NCBI RefSeq assembly: GCF_006715085.1
Contig: NZ_VFMM01000002.1
Location: 186,001-250,000, forward strand
Length of the DNA: 64,000 bases
Direction: 5' to 3'
Source of the DNA: Kribbella jejuensis
Lineage (GTDB): Bacteria > Actinomycetota > Actinomycetes > Propionibacteriales > Kribbellaceae
The position numbers were made by a program, and so were the translations under genes. Below the pieces are notes generated by a model. The model had not been told where the DNA came from. It was given only the letters and a program-made list of their open reading frames with translations, and did no database searches. The first letter of the stretch is position 1. The number at the start of each line of letters is the position of its first letter. Shown here piece after piece: positions 32,551 to 41,783 of the stretch.

Positions 32551-34173
32551 ATGATCAGTCGGCGGCGGTTTCTGCAGGTGAGCGGGGCGGCCCTCGGCGC
32601 CTCGACGCTGGCAGCCTGCGGGGACGGTGGAGCAGCAGGAGGCGGTGCGAAGGCGTCGAGCGAGCTCAAGCTACCGACGTACAAACCGTTCGAAGGGCTG
32701 CACCCGGACCTGCCCGGGGCCGCGTCCGGCCTCGAGCCCGGCTTCCTGAGGTTCCCGGCGGACGCGGTGGCGAGCGTCAAGGCGCCGCCGCTGAAGAACG
32801 CGGTGACCGCGCTCACCGAAACGTTCGCGACCCCGCCGCCGCCGATGGGCAGCAACCCGATGTGGCAGGCACTCAACCAGGCGCTCGGCGCCGAGCTCAA
32901 GCTCACCATCGGCACCGACCCGGGCTATCCGGAGAAGTTCGCCACGCTGCTGGCCAGCGATTCGCTGCCGGACCTGATGTGGCTGCCGCCGAACCAGGGC
33001 ATCCCGAACATCGGCCCGATGCTCGAGGCGAAGTTCCAGGACCTGACCAAGTACCTGTCCGCCGACGCCGTGCTGGAGTACCCGAACCTGGCCGCGCTGA
33101 AGCCGGCCTCCTGGCGGACGGCTGTTGTCAACGGCAAGATCTGGGGTGCGCCGATCCCGTCCACACCGTTCGGCCAGGTGATGATGGGCAATCCGAAGAC
33201 CTGGGCGAAGGTCGGCGGTCTGCAGTGCAGCACGGCGGACGAGTTCTTTGCCAAGTGCAAGGAGCTGACCAACGGTACGAACTATGCGCTCGAGCCGGCC
33301 ATCATCAACATGCTGCACATGTTCGGCGAGTGGTTCGGTGCCCCGAACTCCTGGCGGGTGAACCAGGACCGGTCGCTGACGCACCTGTACGAGACCGACA
33401 ACTACAAGGCCGCCGTCGAGTACGCCGCCAAGCTCTGGGCCGCGAAGGTCTTCTACCCCGACCTCAACCTCGCCGACGCGACGCCGAAGACCGTGAACGG
33501 GCAGATCGCCGCGCAGGTCGTGGTCGGTCCGCGAGCGACCGCGGACTTCCGCAATCTCGACCCGACGCTGTTCGTGGACACGATGATCCCGTTCGGCCAC
33601 GACGGCAAGGCGAAACCCACCTACGACATGGGCTACGGCACGGTCGGGTTCACGCCGTTCAAGAAGACCGGCGAGGGCCGGATCCGCGAGCTGCTCGCGC
33701 TGATGGACTACCTGTCGGCGCCGTTCGGCACCAAGGAGTACCTGGTGAAGAACTTCGGCGTCGAGGGCCAGCAGTACCAGCTGGACGCGCAGGGGAACCC
33801 GGTGCTCACCAAGGCCGGCAACCAGCAGGCGCCGGGCCTGGTCAGTGCGCTGCAGATCATGAACTCGCCGGAGAGCGTGATCTTCAACCCGGCGTACCCT
33901 TCCGACACCCAGAAGATCTACGCGACCGAGCAGAAGCTGCTGAAGTACGCGATGCGGAACCCGACCGCCGGCACGTACTCCGACACGTCGAGCAAGGTCG
34001 GCCCGAAGCTGACCGCGGCGTTCCGGGACACCATCGTCGACATCGTCACCGGCCGGCACAAGATGGACGCGTACGACGCGGCGCTGAAGCGCTGGAAGTC
34101 CGGCGGCGGTGACAAGATGCGGGACGAGTTCGCGGCCGTACTGCCGGCGAGCGTTCCGGTCACCGGCTCGTGA
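32551..34173 (+). CDS. Sugar ABC transporter substrate-binding lipoprotein with Tat-like signal
   Basis: Large binding protein, 540 residues, of the LipO/YtcQ type that works with LplB/YtcP permeases. ATG 32551 has GGAG 6 bases upstream. Signal: twin-arginine-like SRRRFLQVSG followed by lipobox LAAC (Cys23), so Tat export then lipid anchoring is likely. The mature chain has KLTIGTDPGYPEKFATLLAS, LPDLMWLPP and NGKIWGAPIPS. Substrate unknown; homologues bind pectin- or mannan-derived oligosaccharides. It shares the TGA/GTGATG junction with the next gene. Confidence 0.92.
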   Translation: MISRRRFLQVSGAALGASTLAACGDGGAAGGGAKASSELKLPTYKPFEGLHPDLPGAASGLEPGFLRFPADAVASVKAPPLKNAVTALTETFATPPPPMGSNPMWQALNQALGAELKLTIGTDPGYPEKFATLLASDSLPDLMWLPPNQGIPNIGPMLEAKFQDLTKYLSADAVLEYPNLAALKPASWRTAVVNGKIWGAPIPSTPFGQVMMGNPKTWAKVGGLQCSTADEFFAKCKELTNGTNYALEPAIINMLHMFGEWFGAPNSWRVNQDRSLTHLYETDNYKAAVEYAAKLWAAKVFYPDLNLADATPKTVNGQIAAQVVVGPRATADFRNLDPTLFVDTMIPFGHDGKAKPTYDMGYGTVGFTPFKKTGEGRIRELLALMDYLSAPFGTKEYLVKNFGVEGQQYQLDAQGNPVLTKAGNQQAPGLVSALQIMNSPESVIFNPAYPSDTQKIYATEQKLLKYAMRNPTAGTYSDTSSKVGPKLTAAFRDTIVDIVTGRHKMDAYDAALKRWKSGGGDKMRDEFAAVLPASVPVTGS

Positions 34174-35132
34174 TGCTGAAGCCGAGCGCCCCGAAGCGGC
34201 AGGCCAGGAACGGCCTGCCGCTGAAGGCGAAGTGGGCCCGGGACTGGCAGATGGTGCTGCTGATGATCCCCGGTGTGCTGTTCCTGCTGGTGTTCTTCTA
34301 CCTGCCGGTGATCGGCAACGTGGTCGCGTTCCAGGACTTCCAGCCGTACCTCGGGATCATGCACAGCGAGTGGAACGGCCTGCAGAACTTCGTCAATCTC
34401 TACGACAACCCGGACTTCTGGGACGCGCTGCGGAACACGCTGCTGCTGGCCGGCGTCCAGCTGCTGCTGTTCTTCCCGGTGCCGATCGGGCTGGCGCTGA
34501 TCGTCGACTCGCTGGTCAGCAACCGTTTCCGGAAATGGTTCCAGACGATTGCCTACCTGCCGCACTTCCTGTCCTGGGTGCTGGTCGTGACGCTGTTCCA
34601 GCAGTCGCTGGGCGGGGCCGGCTTCGTCAACAACCTGCTCCGGCACGCGGGCCTGGACCCGATCCCGTTCATGACGAATCCGGACACGTTTCCGCTGCTG
34701 GTCGTCGCGCAGCTGATCTGGAAGGACGCCGGCTGGGCGATGATCATCTTCCTGGCCGCGCTGACGACTGTGGACGTGTCGCTCTACGAAGCGGCCGCCG
34801 CGGACGGCGCCGGCCGCTGGCGGCGGATGTGGCACATCACGCTGCCGTCGCTGCGCACCGTCATCGTGCTGCTGCTGATCCTGCGGATCGGCGACATCCT
34901 CAGCGTCGGGTTCGAGCAGTTCATCCTGCAACGCGACTCGGTCGGCCCGGGCGCTGCCGAAGTACTGGACACGTTCACGTACTACGCGGGTGTGGTCGGT
35001 GGTGACTGGAGCAGCGGCGCCGCGGCCGGGTTGGCCAAGGGCGTGGTCGGAGCCCTGCTGCTGTGGGGCGCGAACTCGCTCGCGCACCGGTTGGGCGAAC
35101 CGGGCATCTTCCAGAAACGAGGCGTTTCATGA
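34173..35132 (+). CDS. Carbohydrate ABC transporter permease (LplB type)
   Basis: Inner-membrane permease of 319 residues from ATG 34173, overlapping the binding-protein stop by one base (GTG 34170 possible). Basic N-terminus, then WQMVLLMIPGVLFLLVFFYL as first helix; six helices in all. EAA loop YEAAAADGAGRRWRRMW-type region at YEAAAADGAGRWRRMWHITL near residue 207. Coupled to the next permease by ATGA overlap. Confidence 0.93.
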   Translation: MLKPSAPKRQARNGLPLKAKWARDWQMVLLMIPGVLFLLVFFYLPVIGNVVAFQDFQPYLGIMHSEWNGLQNFVNLYDNPDFWDALRNTLLLAGVQLLLFFPVPIGLALIVDSLVSNRFRKWFQTIAYLPHFLSWVLVVTLFQQSLGGAGFVNNLLRHAGLDPIPFMTNPDTFPLLVVAQLIWKDAGWAMIIFLAALTTVDVSLYEAAAADGAGRWRRMWHITLPSLRTVIVLLLILRIGDILSVGFEQFILQRDSVGPGAAEVLDTFTYYAGVVGGDWSSGAAAGLAKGVVGALLLWGANSLAHRLGEPGIFQKRGVS

Positions 35133-36004
35133 GGCCGGTGTGGAAGGAGAGCCCGTCTCCTGGCTACCAGGCGATCAAGGCGGTGATCCTCGGCGGCTTC
35201 GCGCTGGTGATCGTGATCCCGATCCTGGTCGTGATCTCGACGTCGCTGGCCAGCGACAAGGACATCATCAACGCCGGCGGATACGTGCTGTGGCCCTCGC
35301 ATCCGACGTTCAAGGCATACCAGACGCTGTTCTCCGGTGGGCTGATGGGCCGGGCGATCCTGGTCAGCGTGTTCGTCACCGTGGTCGGTACGGCGATCGC
35401 ACTGGCGGTGACGATCGCGCTCGCGTACGCCACCTCGCGGCCGGTGCTGTTCGGCCGGCCGGTGTTGCTGATGGTGCTGTTCACGTTGCTGTTCGCGCCC
35501 GGCATCATCCCCATGTTCCTGGTGGTGAAGCAGCTCGGGCTGCTCGACAGCCTGTGGTCGCTGATCCTGCCGGGCGCGCTCGGTGCGTTCAACTTCGTTG
35601 TCCTGCGCACCTTTTTCATGAACGTGCCGGGCGAACTGCTGGAGAGCGCGCGGATCGACGGCGCCAGCGACTTCACGATCCTGCGCCGGATCATCATGCC
35701 GCTGTCGAAGGCGGTGATCGCGGTCGTCGGGCTGTTCTACGCGGTCGGGTTCTGGAACGCGTTCTTCAATGCGTTGCTCTACCTGAACGACACGTCGAAG
35801 TGGCCGGTGCAGGTGATCCTGCGGACGTACGTGCTGCAGGGCAAGTCGCTGTCCGCGGATCAGCTCGGCGTACACCCGCCGCCGCAACCGCAGTCCCTGC
35901 AGATGGCCGTCGTGGTCGTCGCGCTGGTACCGATCGCGATGGTCTACCCGTTCCTCCAGCGCCACTTCACCAAGGGCGTCATCACCGGCGCAGTCAAGGG
36001 CTAG
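35129..36004 (+). CDS. Carbohydrate ABC transporter permease (YtcP type)
   Basis: Inner-membrane permease, 291 residues, ATG 35129 in an ATGA overlap with the LplB-type gene; the longer open frame upstream lies on that gene. Six helices; EAA-loop region LLESARIDGASDFTILRRII near residue 170, with Ser-Ala in place of Ala-Ala. Ends KGVITGAVKG, the normal family ending. No ATPase gene follows; the next gene is the LacI regulator. Confidence 0.93.
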   Translation: MRPVWKESPSPGYQAIKAVILGGFALVIVIPILVVISTSLASDKDIINAGGYVLWPSHPTFKAYQTLFSGGLMGRAILVSVFVTVVGTAIALAVTIALAYATSRPVLFGRPVLLMVLFTLLFAPGIIPMFLVVKQLGLLDSLWSLILPGALGAFNFVVLRTFFMNVPGELLESARIDGASDFTILRRIIMPLSKAVIAVVGLFYAVGFWNAFFNALLYLNDTSKWPVQVILRTYVLQGKSLSADQLGVHPPPQPQSLQMAVVVVALVPIAMVYPFLQRHFTKGVITGAVKG

Positions 36005-36020
36005 GGCATAAGCTCGCTCT

Positions 36021-37013
36021 ATGTCCTCACCTTTGGCGGAGCGGCCGACGCTGCGGATGGTGGCGAAGGAGGCGGGTGTCTCGGTCGCGACCGTGTCGTA
36101 CGTGCTGTCCGGGCGGCACCGCAGCCACACGATCAAGGACTCGACCGCGGACCGGGTCCGCGAGGCCGCGTCCCGCCTGGGTTACCGGCGCAACGACGCG
36201 GCCCGCGCGATCCGGACCGGCAAGTCGGACTTGGTCCTGCTCTCGCTGAGCGTGCTCGCGGACCCGTGGTCGCAGGCGGTCGCGGCCACCGTCAGTTCGG
36301 CGGTGAGCCCGCTCGGCAAGACCGCGCTGATCGTCGCCGACGGCGACTGGCGGACGGTACTGACGAACCGGACGCCGGACGTGATCTTCATCGACAGCAT
36401 CAAGCCGGATCCTTCGCACGCCGAGGAGCTCGCCGCCTTCGCCGCGCAGGGTGTGCAGATCGTCGTGTTCAGCGAAACCCTGGAGCCGCAAGGCTTCGAC
36501 GTGATCCGCTCCGGTGCAGAACCGCGCTGTCACCTCGCGGTCGAGCACCTGCTCGAACACCACGACCGGGTCGGCGCACTGACCTCGCGGACGACGGGGT
36601 TCGCGCGCTTCGACGCGTACGTCAACACGCTGCGCGCGGCCGGCAAGCCGATCGACAGCAACCAGATCGAGGTCTTCGAGCAGCACCCCGAGGGCGCGTA
36701 CCGGGCCGCGATGGCGTTGCTGTCCAAGCCGGATCGGCCGACCGCGCTCTACTGTACGACCGACTTCGCCGCGATCGCCGCGGTCCGGGCGGCGCACCGG
36801 CTGCGGATCGACGTACCGCGGGACCTGGCCATCGTCGGCGTCGGCAACACGCCCGAGGGCGAGACGCTGGACCCGTCGCTGTCCACCGTCGGCCCGGTCG
36901 GCTTCAACGAGGCACTCGCGAACATCATCGTCGGACGCTTGACCGATCGAGAGGGTGCGCCTGGTGAAGTGTTCGACTTCCCCTGGCAACTGATCGTCCG
37001 GGAATCTTCTTGA
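36021..37013 (+). CDS. LacI-family transcriptional regulator
   Basis: 330 residues. N-terminal helix-turn-helix TLRMVAKEAGVSVATVSYVL (about 10-29) and hinge helix near AARAIRTGKS, then a periplasmic-binding-protein-like sensor domain (LIVADGDW, VIFIDSIKPD, VAIVGVGNTPEG-type effector region near 270). ATG 36021 follows TAAGCT at 6 bases, so the transcript may be leaderless. Encoded directly behind the third ABC locus and its likely repressor. Confidence 0.93.
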   Translation: MSSPLAERPTLRMVAKEAGVSVATVSYVLSGRHRSHTIKDSTADRVREAASRLGYRRNDAARAIRTGKSDLVLLSLSVLADPWSQAVAATVSSAVSPLGKTALIVADGDWRTVLTNRTPDVIFIDSIKPDPSHAEELAAFAAQGVQIVVFSETLEPQGFDVIRSGAEPRCHLAVEHLLEHHDRVGALTSRTTGFARFDAYVNTLRAAGKPIDSNQIEVFEQHPEGAYRAAMALLSKPDRPTALYCTTDFAAIAAVRAAHRLRIDVPRDLAIVGVGNTPEGETLDPSLSTVGPVGFNEALANIIVGRLTDREGAPGEVFDFPWQLIVRESS

Positions 37014-37771
37014 GCGAACCGAAGCTCGTACCGCCGGGTCAAGGCTGGACCGTCGTCGACGTCGGCGAGTCCGATACGACGGTCTACTGCCGAGGAAACG
37101 TCTACGCCAAGTGTTGCGCCGCGCCCGGCGTAGCCGAACTGTCTGCCGAACGCGACCGGATCAGCTGGCTGTCCGGCACCGGGGTGCCTGGGGCAACAGT
37201 CATGGATTGGTCGGAGTCGGACGAAGGCGCGTGCTTGCTGACGTCTGCGGTGCCGGGGGTCCGTGGTGATCTCCTACCCAGCAGCTCGCACGAGCGGGCG
37301 ATGTGGAGTCTGGGGCGGGTGTTGCGGGAGCTGCATTCGCTGGAGGGCTGTCCGTTCGAGCGGCCGTTGGCGGAGGTGATTGCTACCGCGGCGGACGTCG
37401 TACGGCGGGGTGCTGTCAATTCGCAGTTCCTGACCGACGAGTGGCGCAGGGTTCCGCCGGAGGAGTTGCTGGCGGAGGTCGTTGCTGAGAGCGCCTACGT
37501 GGAGAAGGTGCTGGAACCGGTCGTCTGTCACGGGGACGCCTGCCTGCCGAACATCTTCTTCGATCCGGACACGCTGGAGGTGACCGGGCTGATCGACCTC
37601 GGGCGGCTCGGGATCGCCGACCGGTACGCCGACCTCGCGCTCACCACGATCCAGCTGCACGACGAGTGGTCCGCGGACCCGGCGCCGTTCCTCCAGGCAT
37701 ACGGCGTACCCGATCCGGACCCGCGCCGCCTACACTTCTTCCGCCTTCTCGACCCACTGACCTGGGGCTGA
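37010..37771 (+). CDS. Aminoglycoside phosphotransferase (APH)-family kinase
   Basis: APH/choline-kinase-fold protein, 253 residues. The only start that keeps the N-terminus is TTG 37010, in a TTGA overlap with the LacI stop. Catalytic loop VCHGDACLPNIFFDPDTLEV (near 166) and the metal-binding IDLGRLGIADRYADLAL, where Asp-Leu-Gly replaces the more common Asp-X-Gly/Asp-Trp-Glu, both as in APH(3') enzymes. Substrate unknown: it could phosphorylate a sugar or small molecule, or give antibiotic resistance. Confidence 0.82.
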   Translation: MSEPKLVPPGQGWTVVDVGESDTTVYCRGNVYAKCCAAPGVAELSAERDRISWLSGTGVPGATVMDWSESDEGACLLTSAVPGVRGDLLPSSSHERAMWSLGRVLRELHSLEGCPFERPLAEVIATAADVVRRGAVNSQFLTDEWRRVPPEELLAEVVAESAYVEKVLEPVVCHGDACLPNIFFDPDTLEVTGLIDLGRLGIADRYADLALTTIQLHDEWSADPAPFLQAYGVPDPDPRRLHFFRLLDPLTWG

Positions 37772-37773
37772 CC

Positions 37774-38301
37774 ATGACCGAAGTCGACATCGTCGCGTTC
37801 GTCGTATCCCGTGAGCACGCGTTCGACGGCCGCCCCGGCGACGGTCCGCGCCCGGACCCGGCGCCGGTCGACCGTGCGGAGATCGAGGTCCGCGCCGGCC
37901 TCGGCATCGTCGGCGACCGGTACTACGGCCAGACCATCCACAAGAACGCCGCCGTCACCTTCATCGACGAGGCGTCCCTCGACGAGGTGGTCCGCGTACT
38001 CGGCCTGCCCGGCCCGCTCGACCCACACCTGACCCGTCGCAACATCACCCTCCGCGGCTTCCCGATCGACGAACTCGCCGCCCGCCGGACCCCCGACGGC
38101 ACCCGCCACCCGGGCCGCCGCTTCACTCTCGACGGCATCACCTTCCAGGCCAACCGCCCCGCCAACCCGTGCGCCTGGATGGACGAGGTCCTCGCGCCCG
38201 GCGCCATGAAGGCCCTCCGCAAGCGCGGTGGCATCCGCGCCACCCCGCTCACCTCAGGCACCCTCCGCCTCGGCCCAGCGACCCTCACCGTCCTCGACTG
38301 A
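37774..38301 (+). CDS. MOSC-domain protein
   Basis: MOSC (molybdenum cofactor sulfurase C-terminal) domain protein of 175 residues, 2 bases after the APH stop. Family features: GLGIVGDRYYGQ near 48, DPHLTRRNITLRGFPIDEL, and the conserved Cys in ANRPANPCAWMDEV, the likely persulfide carrier. Usually acts in sulfur transfer to Mo enzymes or detoxifies N-hydroxylated bases (YiiM/YcbX). Its last 17 bases overlap the converging FAD gene. Confidence 0.82.
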   Translation: MTEVDIVAFVVSREHAFDGRPGDGPRPDPAPVDRAEIEVRAGLGIVGDRYYGQTIHKNAAVTFIDEASLDEVVRVLGLPGPLDPHLTRRNITLRGFPIDELAARRTPDGTRHPGRRFTLDGITFQANRPANPCAWMDEVLAPGAMKALRKRGGIRATPLTSGTLRLGPATLTVLD

Positions 38302-39457
38302 CCGGAACCTCGGACCCGAGCTCCCGGATCAACGTCGTCGGCTTCCCCGCGATCGAACGACGCAGTCCCGGCATCCGCAGTACTTTCAGCAACATCCGCC
38401 GCGCAACCAACTCCCAGCGGCTCCTCGGCAAGAACCACCGCGCGGTCGACCGCGCAACCTTCTGCTTCTCCTCGACCACCGGCCGCCAAATGCGTTCGTA
38501 CTCGGCCATGCCGGCCTCGACCGACGACGCCGCAACCAACTTCTCCGCCAGCAAGAAGGCACCGGCAATCCCCAGCGACGCGCCTTGCCCGGCCAGCAAC
38601 GACACCGCGCCGCACGCGTCACCGACGAGCACGACCCGTCCCGAACTCCATCGCGGCATCACCACCTGCGCGACCTGGTCGTAGTAGATCCGCTCCGGCT
38701 CCGGACACAACGCCAACGCCCGCGGCACCACCCACCCCAGCCCCGAGTACGCCGACCTGATCGCGGCTCGGGTGTCCGCCGGTACGTCGGGATCCGCCGT
38801 CCGGTGCACCGCGAACGACGCCACCCGCCCGTCCCGCAACGCGTAGAACCCGAACTGGCTGCCCCGCGTGTCGGTCAGGCAGAACCGCCCGCCGATCTCG
38901 TCGTGAATCTCCGGCGCGTCGAAGCTGTACGCCGCCGTGTGGAACCCGAGGAACCTGACGTACGACGAACCGAACACCTCCCGGCGTACGGCGGAATGGA
39001 TGCCGTCGGCACCTATCAGGGCATCCCCGTCCAGCGACGACCCGTCCGCGAGCTCCACCCGAACGCCGTCGGCGCGCGACGTGACGCCGGTGAGCGTCGC
39101 GCCGTACCGCAGCTCCACTGTGCTGGGCAGGTGATCGCGCAGTACCTTCTCAAGGTCCGGCCGCATCACGCTGAGCAGGTCGCCCTCGGCGAACTGCTTG
39201 ATGTCGATCCCCGCCTGCCGGCGGCCGCGTTCGTCGACGAGGACCGCCTCGTCGACGTGGTACGCGACCTCCTGCAGCGCGGGCAGCAGGCCCATCGCGG
39301 CCATCGCGTCGTACCCCGGACCGAAGAAGTCGATCATGTAGCCCTGCGGGCGCGGGCCGGGGCTCCGCTCGAGCACAGTGACGTCCTGGCCGAGCGTCGA
39401 GAGGCGGTTTGCCAGCGCCAGTCCGGCGATCCCGGCTCCGCAGATGATTGCATGCAT
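38285..39457 (-). CDS. FAD-dependent monooxygenase (PHBH/TetX type)
   Basis: Flavin monooxygenase of 390 residues, class A. FAD motif AIICGAGIAGLALANRLSTL (3-22) with GxGxxG, ERSPGPRPQGYMIDFFGPG, second motif DALIGADGIHSAVRREVF (DG motif, near 145) and the pyrophosphate motif RVVLVGDACGAVSLLAGQGA near 275. Oxygenates an aromatic or polyketide-like substrate with NAD(P)H; TetX-type tetracycline degradation is one option. The start follows the TetR stop directly, so the two form an operon. Confidence 0.9.
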   Translation of the reverse strand: MHAIICGAGIAGLALANRLSTLGQDVTVLERSPGPRPQGYMIDFFGPGYDAMAAMGLLPALQEVAYHVDEAVLVDERGRRQAGIDIKQFAEGDLLSVMRPDLEKVLRDHLPSTVELRYGATLTGVTSRADGVRVELADGSSLDGDALIGADGIHSAVRREVFGSSYVRFLGFHTAAYSFDAPEIHDEIGGRFCLTDTRGSQFGFYALRDGRVASFAVHRTADPDVPADTRAAIRSAYSGLGWVVPRALALCPEPERIYYDQVAQVVMPRWSSGRVVLVGDACGAVSLLAGQGASLGIAGAFLLAEKLVAASSVEAGMAEYERIWRPVVEEKQKVARSTARWFLPRSRWELVARRMLLKVLRMPGLRRSIAGKPTTLIRELGSEVPVSRGR

Positions 39458-40009
39458 TCAACTCACCAGCCTTTGCAGAACAGCCTTTAGCGCCGGGGGT
39501 TCCGGCCCGAGGGTGCGGTGGAGGAGCAGGCCGTCGATGGCGGCGGCGAGGACGGCGGCGGTTCCGGCCGGCTCCGGTACCTGGTGGATCGTCAGCCAGT
39601 CGGCGACCCGGGTCCGGAAGTCGGTGAGGATCGCGGCGATCTGCGTACGCAGGCGTTCGTCGCGGGTCGCGGCCAGGTACGTCTCGGTGAAGAGCAGCGA
39701 CATCGGGTCGGTTCCGTCGTACTGCTCGACCGAGGCCAGCATGGCCTCGATCCCGGCGGCCGGCGTGGTCGCGGCCATGAACAGCTCGTCGGTTGCCGCC
39801 AGCACCTGGCGCATGGCGGCGATCGCGGCGGCGGTCAGTACGTCCTGGACCGACGAGAAGTGGTAGTGCACGACGCTCGGCGTGACCCCGGCGCGGTCGG
39901 CGAGGATGCGGGTGCTGACGGCGGACCAGCCGCGTTCGGGGATCAGTTCGGCCGCCGCGGCCAGCAGCCGCAGCCGGACCTCCTGACCTTGCTTTGCCGT
40001 CGGCGCCAT
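39458..40009 (-). CDS. TetR-family transcriptional regulator
   Basis: 183 residues, ATG 40009 with GGAGGA 7 bases upstream; the frame is open to 40078 but those codons overlap the probable operator. Helix-turn-helix STRILADRAGVTPSVVHYHF (about 31-50), then a helical ligand domain. First gene of the operon with the FAD monooxygenase; probably represses both through the dyads at 40028-40055 and is relieved by the monooxygenase substrate. Confidence 0.92.
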   Translation of the reverse strand: MAPTAKQGQEVRLRLLAAAAELIPERGWSAVSTRILADRAGVTPSVVHYHFSSVQDVLTAAAIAAMRQVLAATDELFMAATTPAAGIEAMLASVEQYDGTDPMSLLFTETYLAATRDERLRTQIAAILTDFRTRVADWLTIHQVPEPAGTAAVLAAAIDGLLLHRTLGPEPPALKAVLQRLVS

Positions 40010-40027
40010 CTCGAAATCCTCCAGGGC

Positions 40028-40055
40028 GATCGTCCTGTACGATCGTCCTGATCGT
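40028..40055. promoter_or_regulatory. Two overlapping dyads before the tetR gene
   Basis: GATCGT-N5-ACGATC (40028-40044) and ACGATC-N5-GATCGT (40039-40055) share the middle ACGATC, so two perfect 17-base inverted repeats are offset by 11 bases, one helical turn. Such an arrangement fits cooperative binding of two TetR dimers. The block ends 18 bases before the TetR ATG (40009). Confidence 0.7.
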
Positions 40056-40111
40056 AGCGATGAGAACAGCCCGGGCACAAGGCCCGGGCTGGACGGGACT
40101 ACCTCACGGAC

Positions 40112-40534
40112 CTACTTACGGCCGAACTTCCACCATTTCGGCTTGTTCATCTTGATCTCGTCCGGCTCCATCGGCGGCGGCACCGGCGGGCGCGACTCCT
40201 CGGTCAGGAAGTTGCCGGACTCGGTGTCGTACGGCGTGACGCCGAGCTTGCGGCTGATCTCCATCACGATCGGGATCGACCGCGGACCGTCGTTCAGGTA
40301 GAAGGTGATGTCGTGGACCTCGACACCCTTGCCGATCGTCATCTCGACGTCGAAGTCCGCGCTCCGCAGCGCCAACCACGACGGCTTGCTGGTGTCGACG
40401 TCCGGCACCACCTCCCGCACCGCCGCCACCACCTCGGTCGCGGTCCCGACCGAGGGCGGCTCGTAGTCGACCGGCACGTCGTCGAGGCGTCGAATGCCTC
40501 CTGGCCCTCGCATCGCATACACAGCCCAGCTCAT
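40112..40534 (-). CDS. Conserved-type hypothetical protein
   Basis: Not recognised by family name. 140 residues, no signal or membrane segment. Mixed alpha/beta look: GIRRLDDVPVDYEPPSVGTA, FDVEMTIGKGVEVHDITFYL, then IVMEISRKLGVTPYDTESGN and a Pro-rich, basic ending (RPPVPPPMEPDEI, PKWWKFGRK). Possibly an immunity- or ligand-binding-type small domain, but this is a guess. 23 bases separate it from the small gene upstream (40555). Confidence 0.7.
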   Translation of the reverse strand: MSWAVYAMRGPGGIRRLDDVPVDYEPPSVGTATEVVAAVREVVPDVDTSKPSWLALRSADFDVEMTIGKGVEVHDITFYLNDGPRSIPIVMEISRKLGVTPYDTESGNFLTEESRPPVPPPMEPDEIKMNKPKWWKFGRK

Positions 40535-40554
40535 ACCCCCAGCATGCCAGGCGG

Positions 40555-40770
40555 TCAGCGTTTACGCGCCGCGAGGATCGCAAACGTCAGGTACTGGCCC
40601 TTGTCGGCTTCGAGCATCCCGATCGATCCGGACCGCCGCTCGTCCCGGTACCCGGCGACCGCACGTGACCACCGCAGCCAGTCCGCCCACCCGTTCTCCT
40701 GGAGCCGGGCCGCAGTGACATCGACCAACTCGGTGGTCGCCCACCGGAACTGAGGTCCGTCATCCGGCAC
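40555..40770 (-). CDS. Small hypothetical protein
   Basis: 71 residues from GTG 40770, not recognised. Trp- and Arg-rich, soluble (QFRWATTELVDVTAARLQEN, WADWLRWSRAVAGYRDERRS, ending FAILAARKR). No ribosome site is visible. Probably cotranscribed with 40112-40534. Divergent from the methyltransferase gene. Confidence 0.55.
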   Translation of the reverse strand: MPDDGPQFRWATTELVDVTAARLQENGWADWLRWSRAVAGYRDERRSGSIGMLEADKGQYLTFAILAARKR

Positions 40771-40828
40771 AGGGTAGCGGTGGGTAAACGGGATGTGCTT
40801 GGGATTTCTGGCGGGGCAGAGTGGGGGA

Positions 40829-41620
40829 ATGGTTGAACTTGATCCGGTGATCCGGTCGTTCTATCGGGATCGGTACGTCGAGGACGAGCGGCTGGTGGTG
40901 CGCGGGCACGGGCGGCTGGAGTTCGTGCGGACGCAGGAGTTGCTGCGGCGGTGGTTGCCGCCGGCGTCCGTCGTACTGGACGTCGGTGGTGCGACCGGCG
41001 TCCACGCGCGGTGGCTGGCGGTGGACGGGCATCAGGTGACGTTGGTGGATCCGGTGCCGGAGCACGTCTCGGCGGCCGCCGCCGTCGGGGGTTTCGCGGC
41101 TGAGGTCGGTGATGCACGGGCACTGCGGCAGGCGGATGCGAGTGTGGACGTGACGCTGCTGCTCGGTCCGCTGTATCACCTCGTGGACGCCGCGGACCGC
41201 GCGCAGGCGCTGGCGGAGGCCGTACGGGTGACGCGGCCCGGTGGCTTGGTCGTCGCGGCGGCGATCAACCGGTACGGCGGGTTACTCGAAGCCGGCAGCA
41301 ACGGGACGCTGACCGACGAGAATCTCCACGTGTTCACCGAGGCGTTCGCGTCCGGCGCGATCGACGGGTCGTACGGGTTCACAGTCGCGTACTTCCACCA
41401 CGCCGACGAACTGGCCGGCGAACTCGCGGCCGCCGGCCTCGCTGAGGTCGACGTACTCGGGGTGGAAGGTCCGGCCGCGAACATCCTTCAGAACGCCGCT
41501 CCGGAGCAGGTCGACGACCTGCTCCCGTCCGCGGTGCTGTTCGCGCGGCTGGTCGAGTCCGACCCGAACCTCCGCGCCGCCAGCCCACATTTCCTCGCCC
41601 ACGGGCGGGTAGCCGGCTGA
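40829..41620 (+). CDS. Class I SAM-dependent methyltransferase
   Basis: 263 residues from ATG 40829; the frame is open to ATG 40793 but that leader is unlike the family. SAM-binding motif I VVLDVGGATGVHARWLAVDG (near 49), acidic loop VTLVDPVPEHV, motif IV DVTLLLGPLYHLVD near 112, and ARVTRPGGLVVAAAINRYG-type post-I region. The C-terminal 100 residues cover the substrate site. Substrate unknown. Confidence 0.87.
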   Translation: MVELDPVIRSFYRDRYVEDERLVVRGHGRLEFVRTQELLRRWLPPASVVLDVGGATGVHARWLAVDGHQVTLVDPVPEHVSAAAAVGGFAAEVGDARALRQADASVDVTLLLGPLYHLVDAADRAQALAEAVRVTRPGGLVVAAAINRYGGLLEAGSNGTLTDENLHVFTEAFASGAIDGSYGFTVAYFHHADELAGELAAAGLAEVDVLGVEGPAANILQNAAPEQVDDLLPSAVLFARLVESDPNLRAASPHFLAHGRVAG

Positions 41621-41783
41621 CCGCGTTCCGTGACGGCGGTCGCGAAACGATGTCAAAAGCTGCAATCCGGTTCTCCGGATGGCGGTCCAGGCCGTAATAT
41701 CAGCCGGCGGCCGGCACTGGGGGTGTTCCGGCCATTCTGATGGGGACCGGCACTCGTCCGGTACTGGGGAGAAGCGGAAAAGT

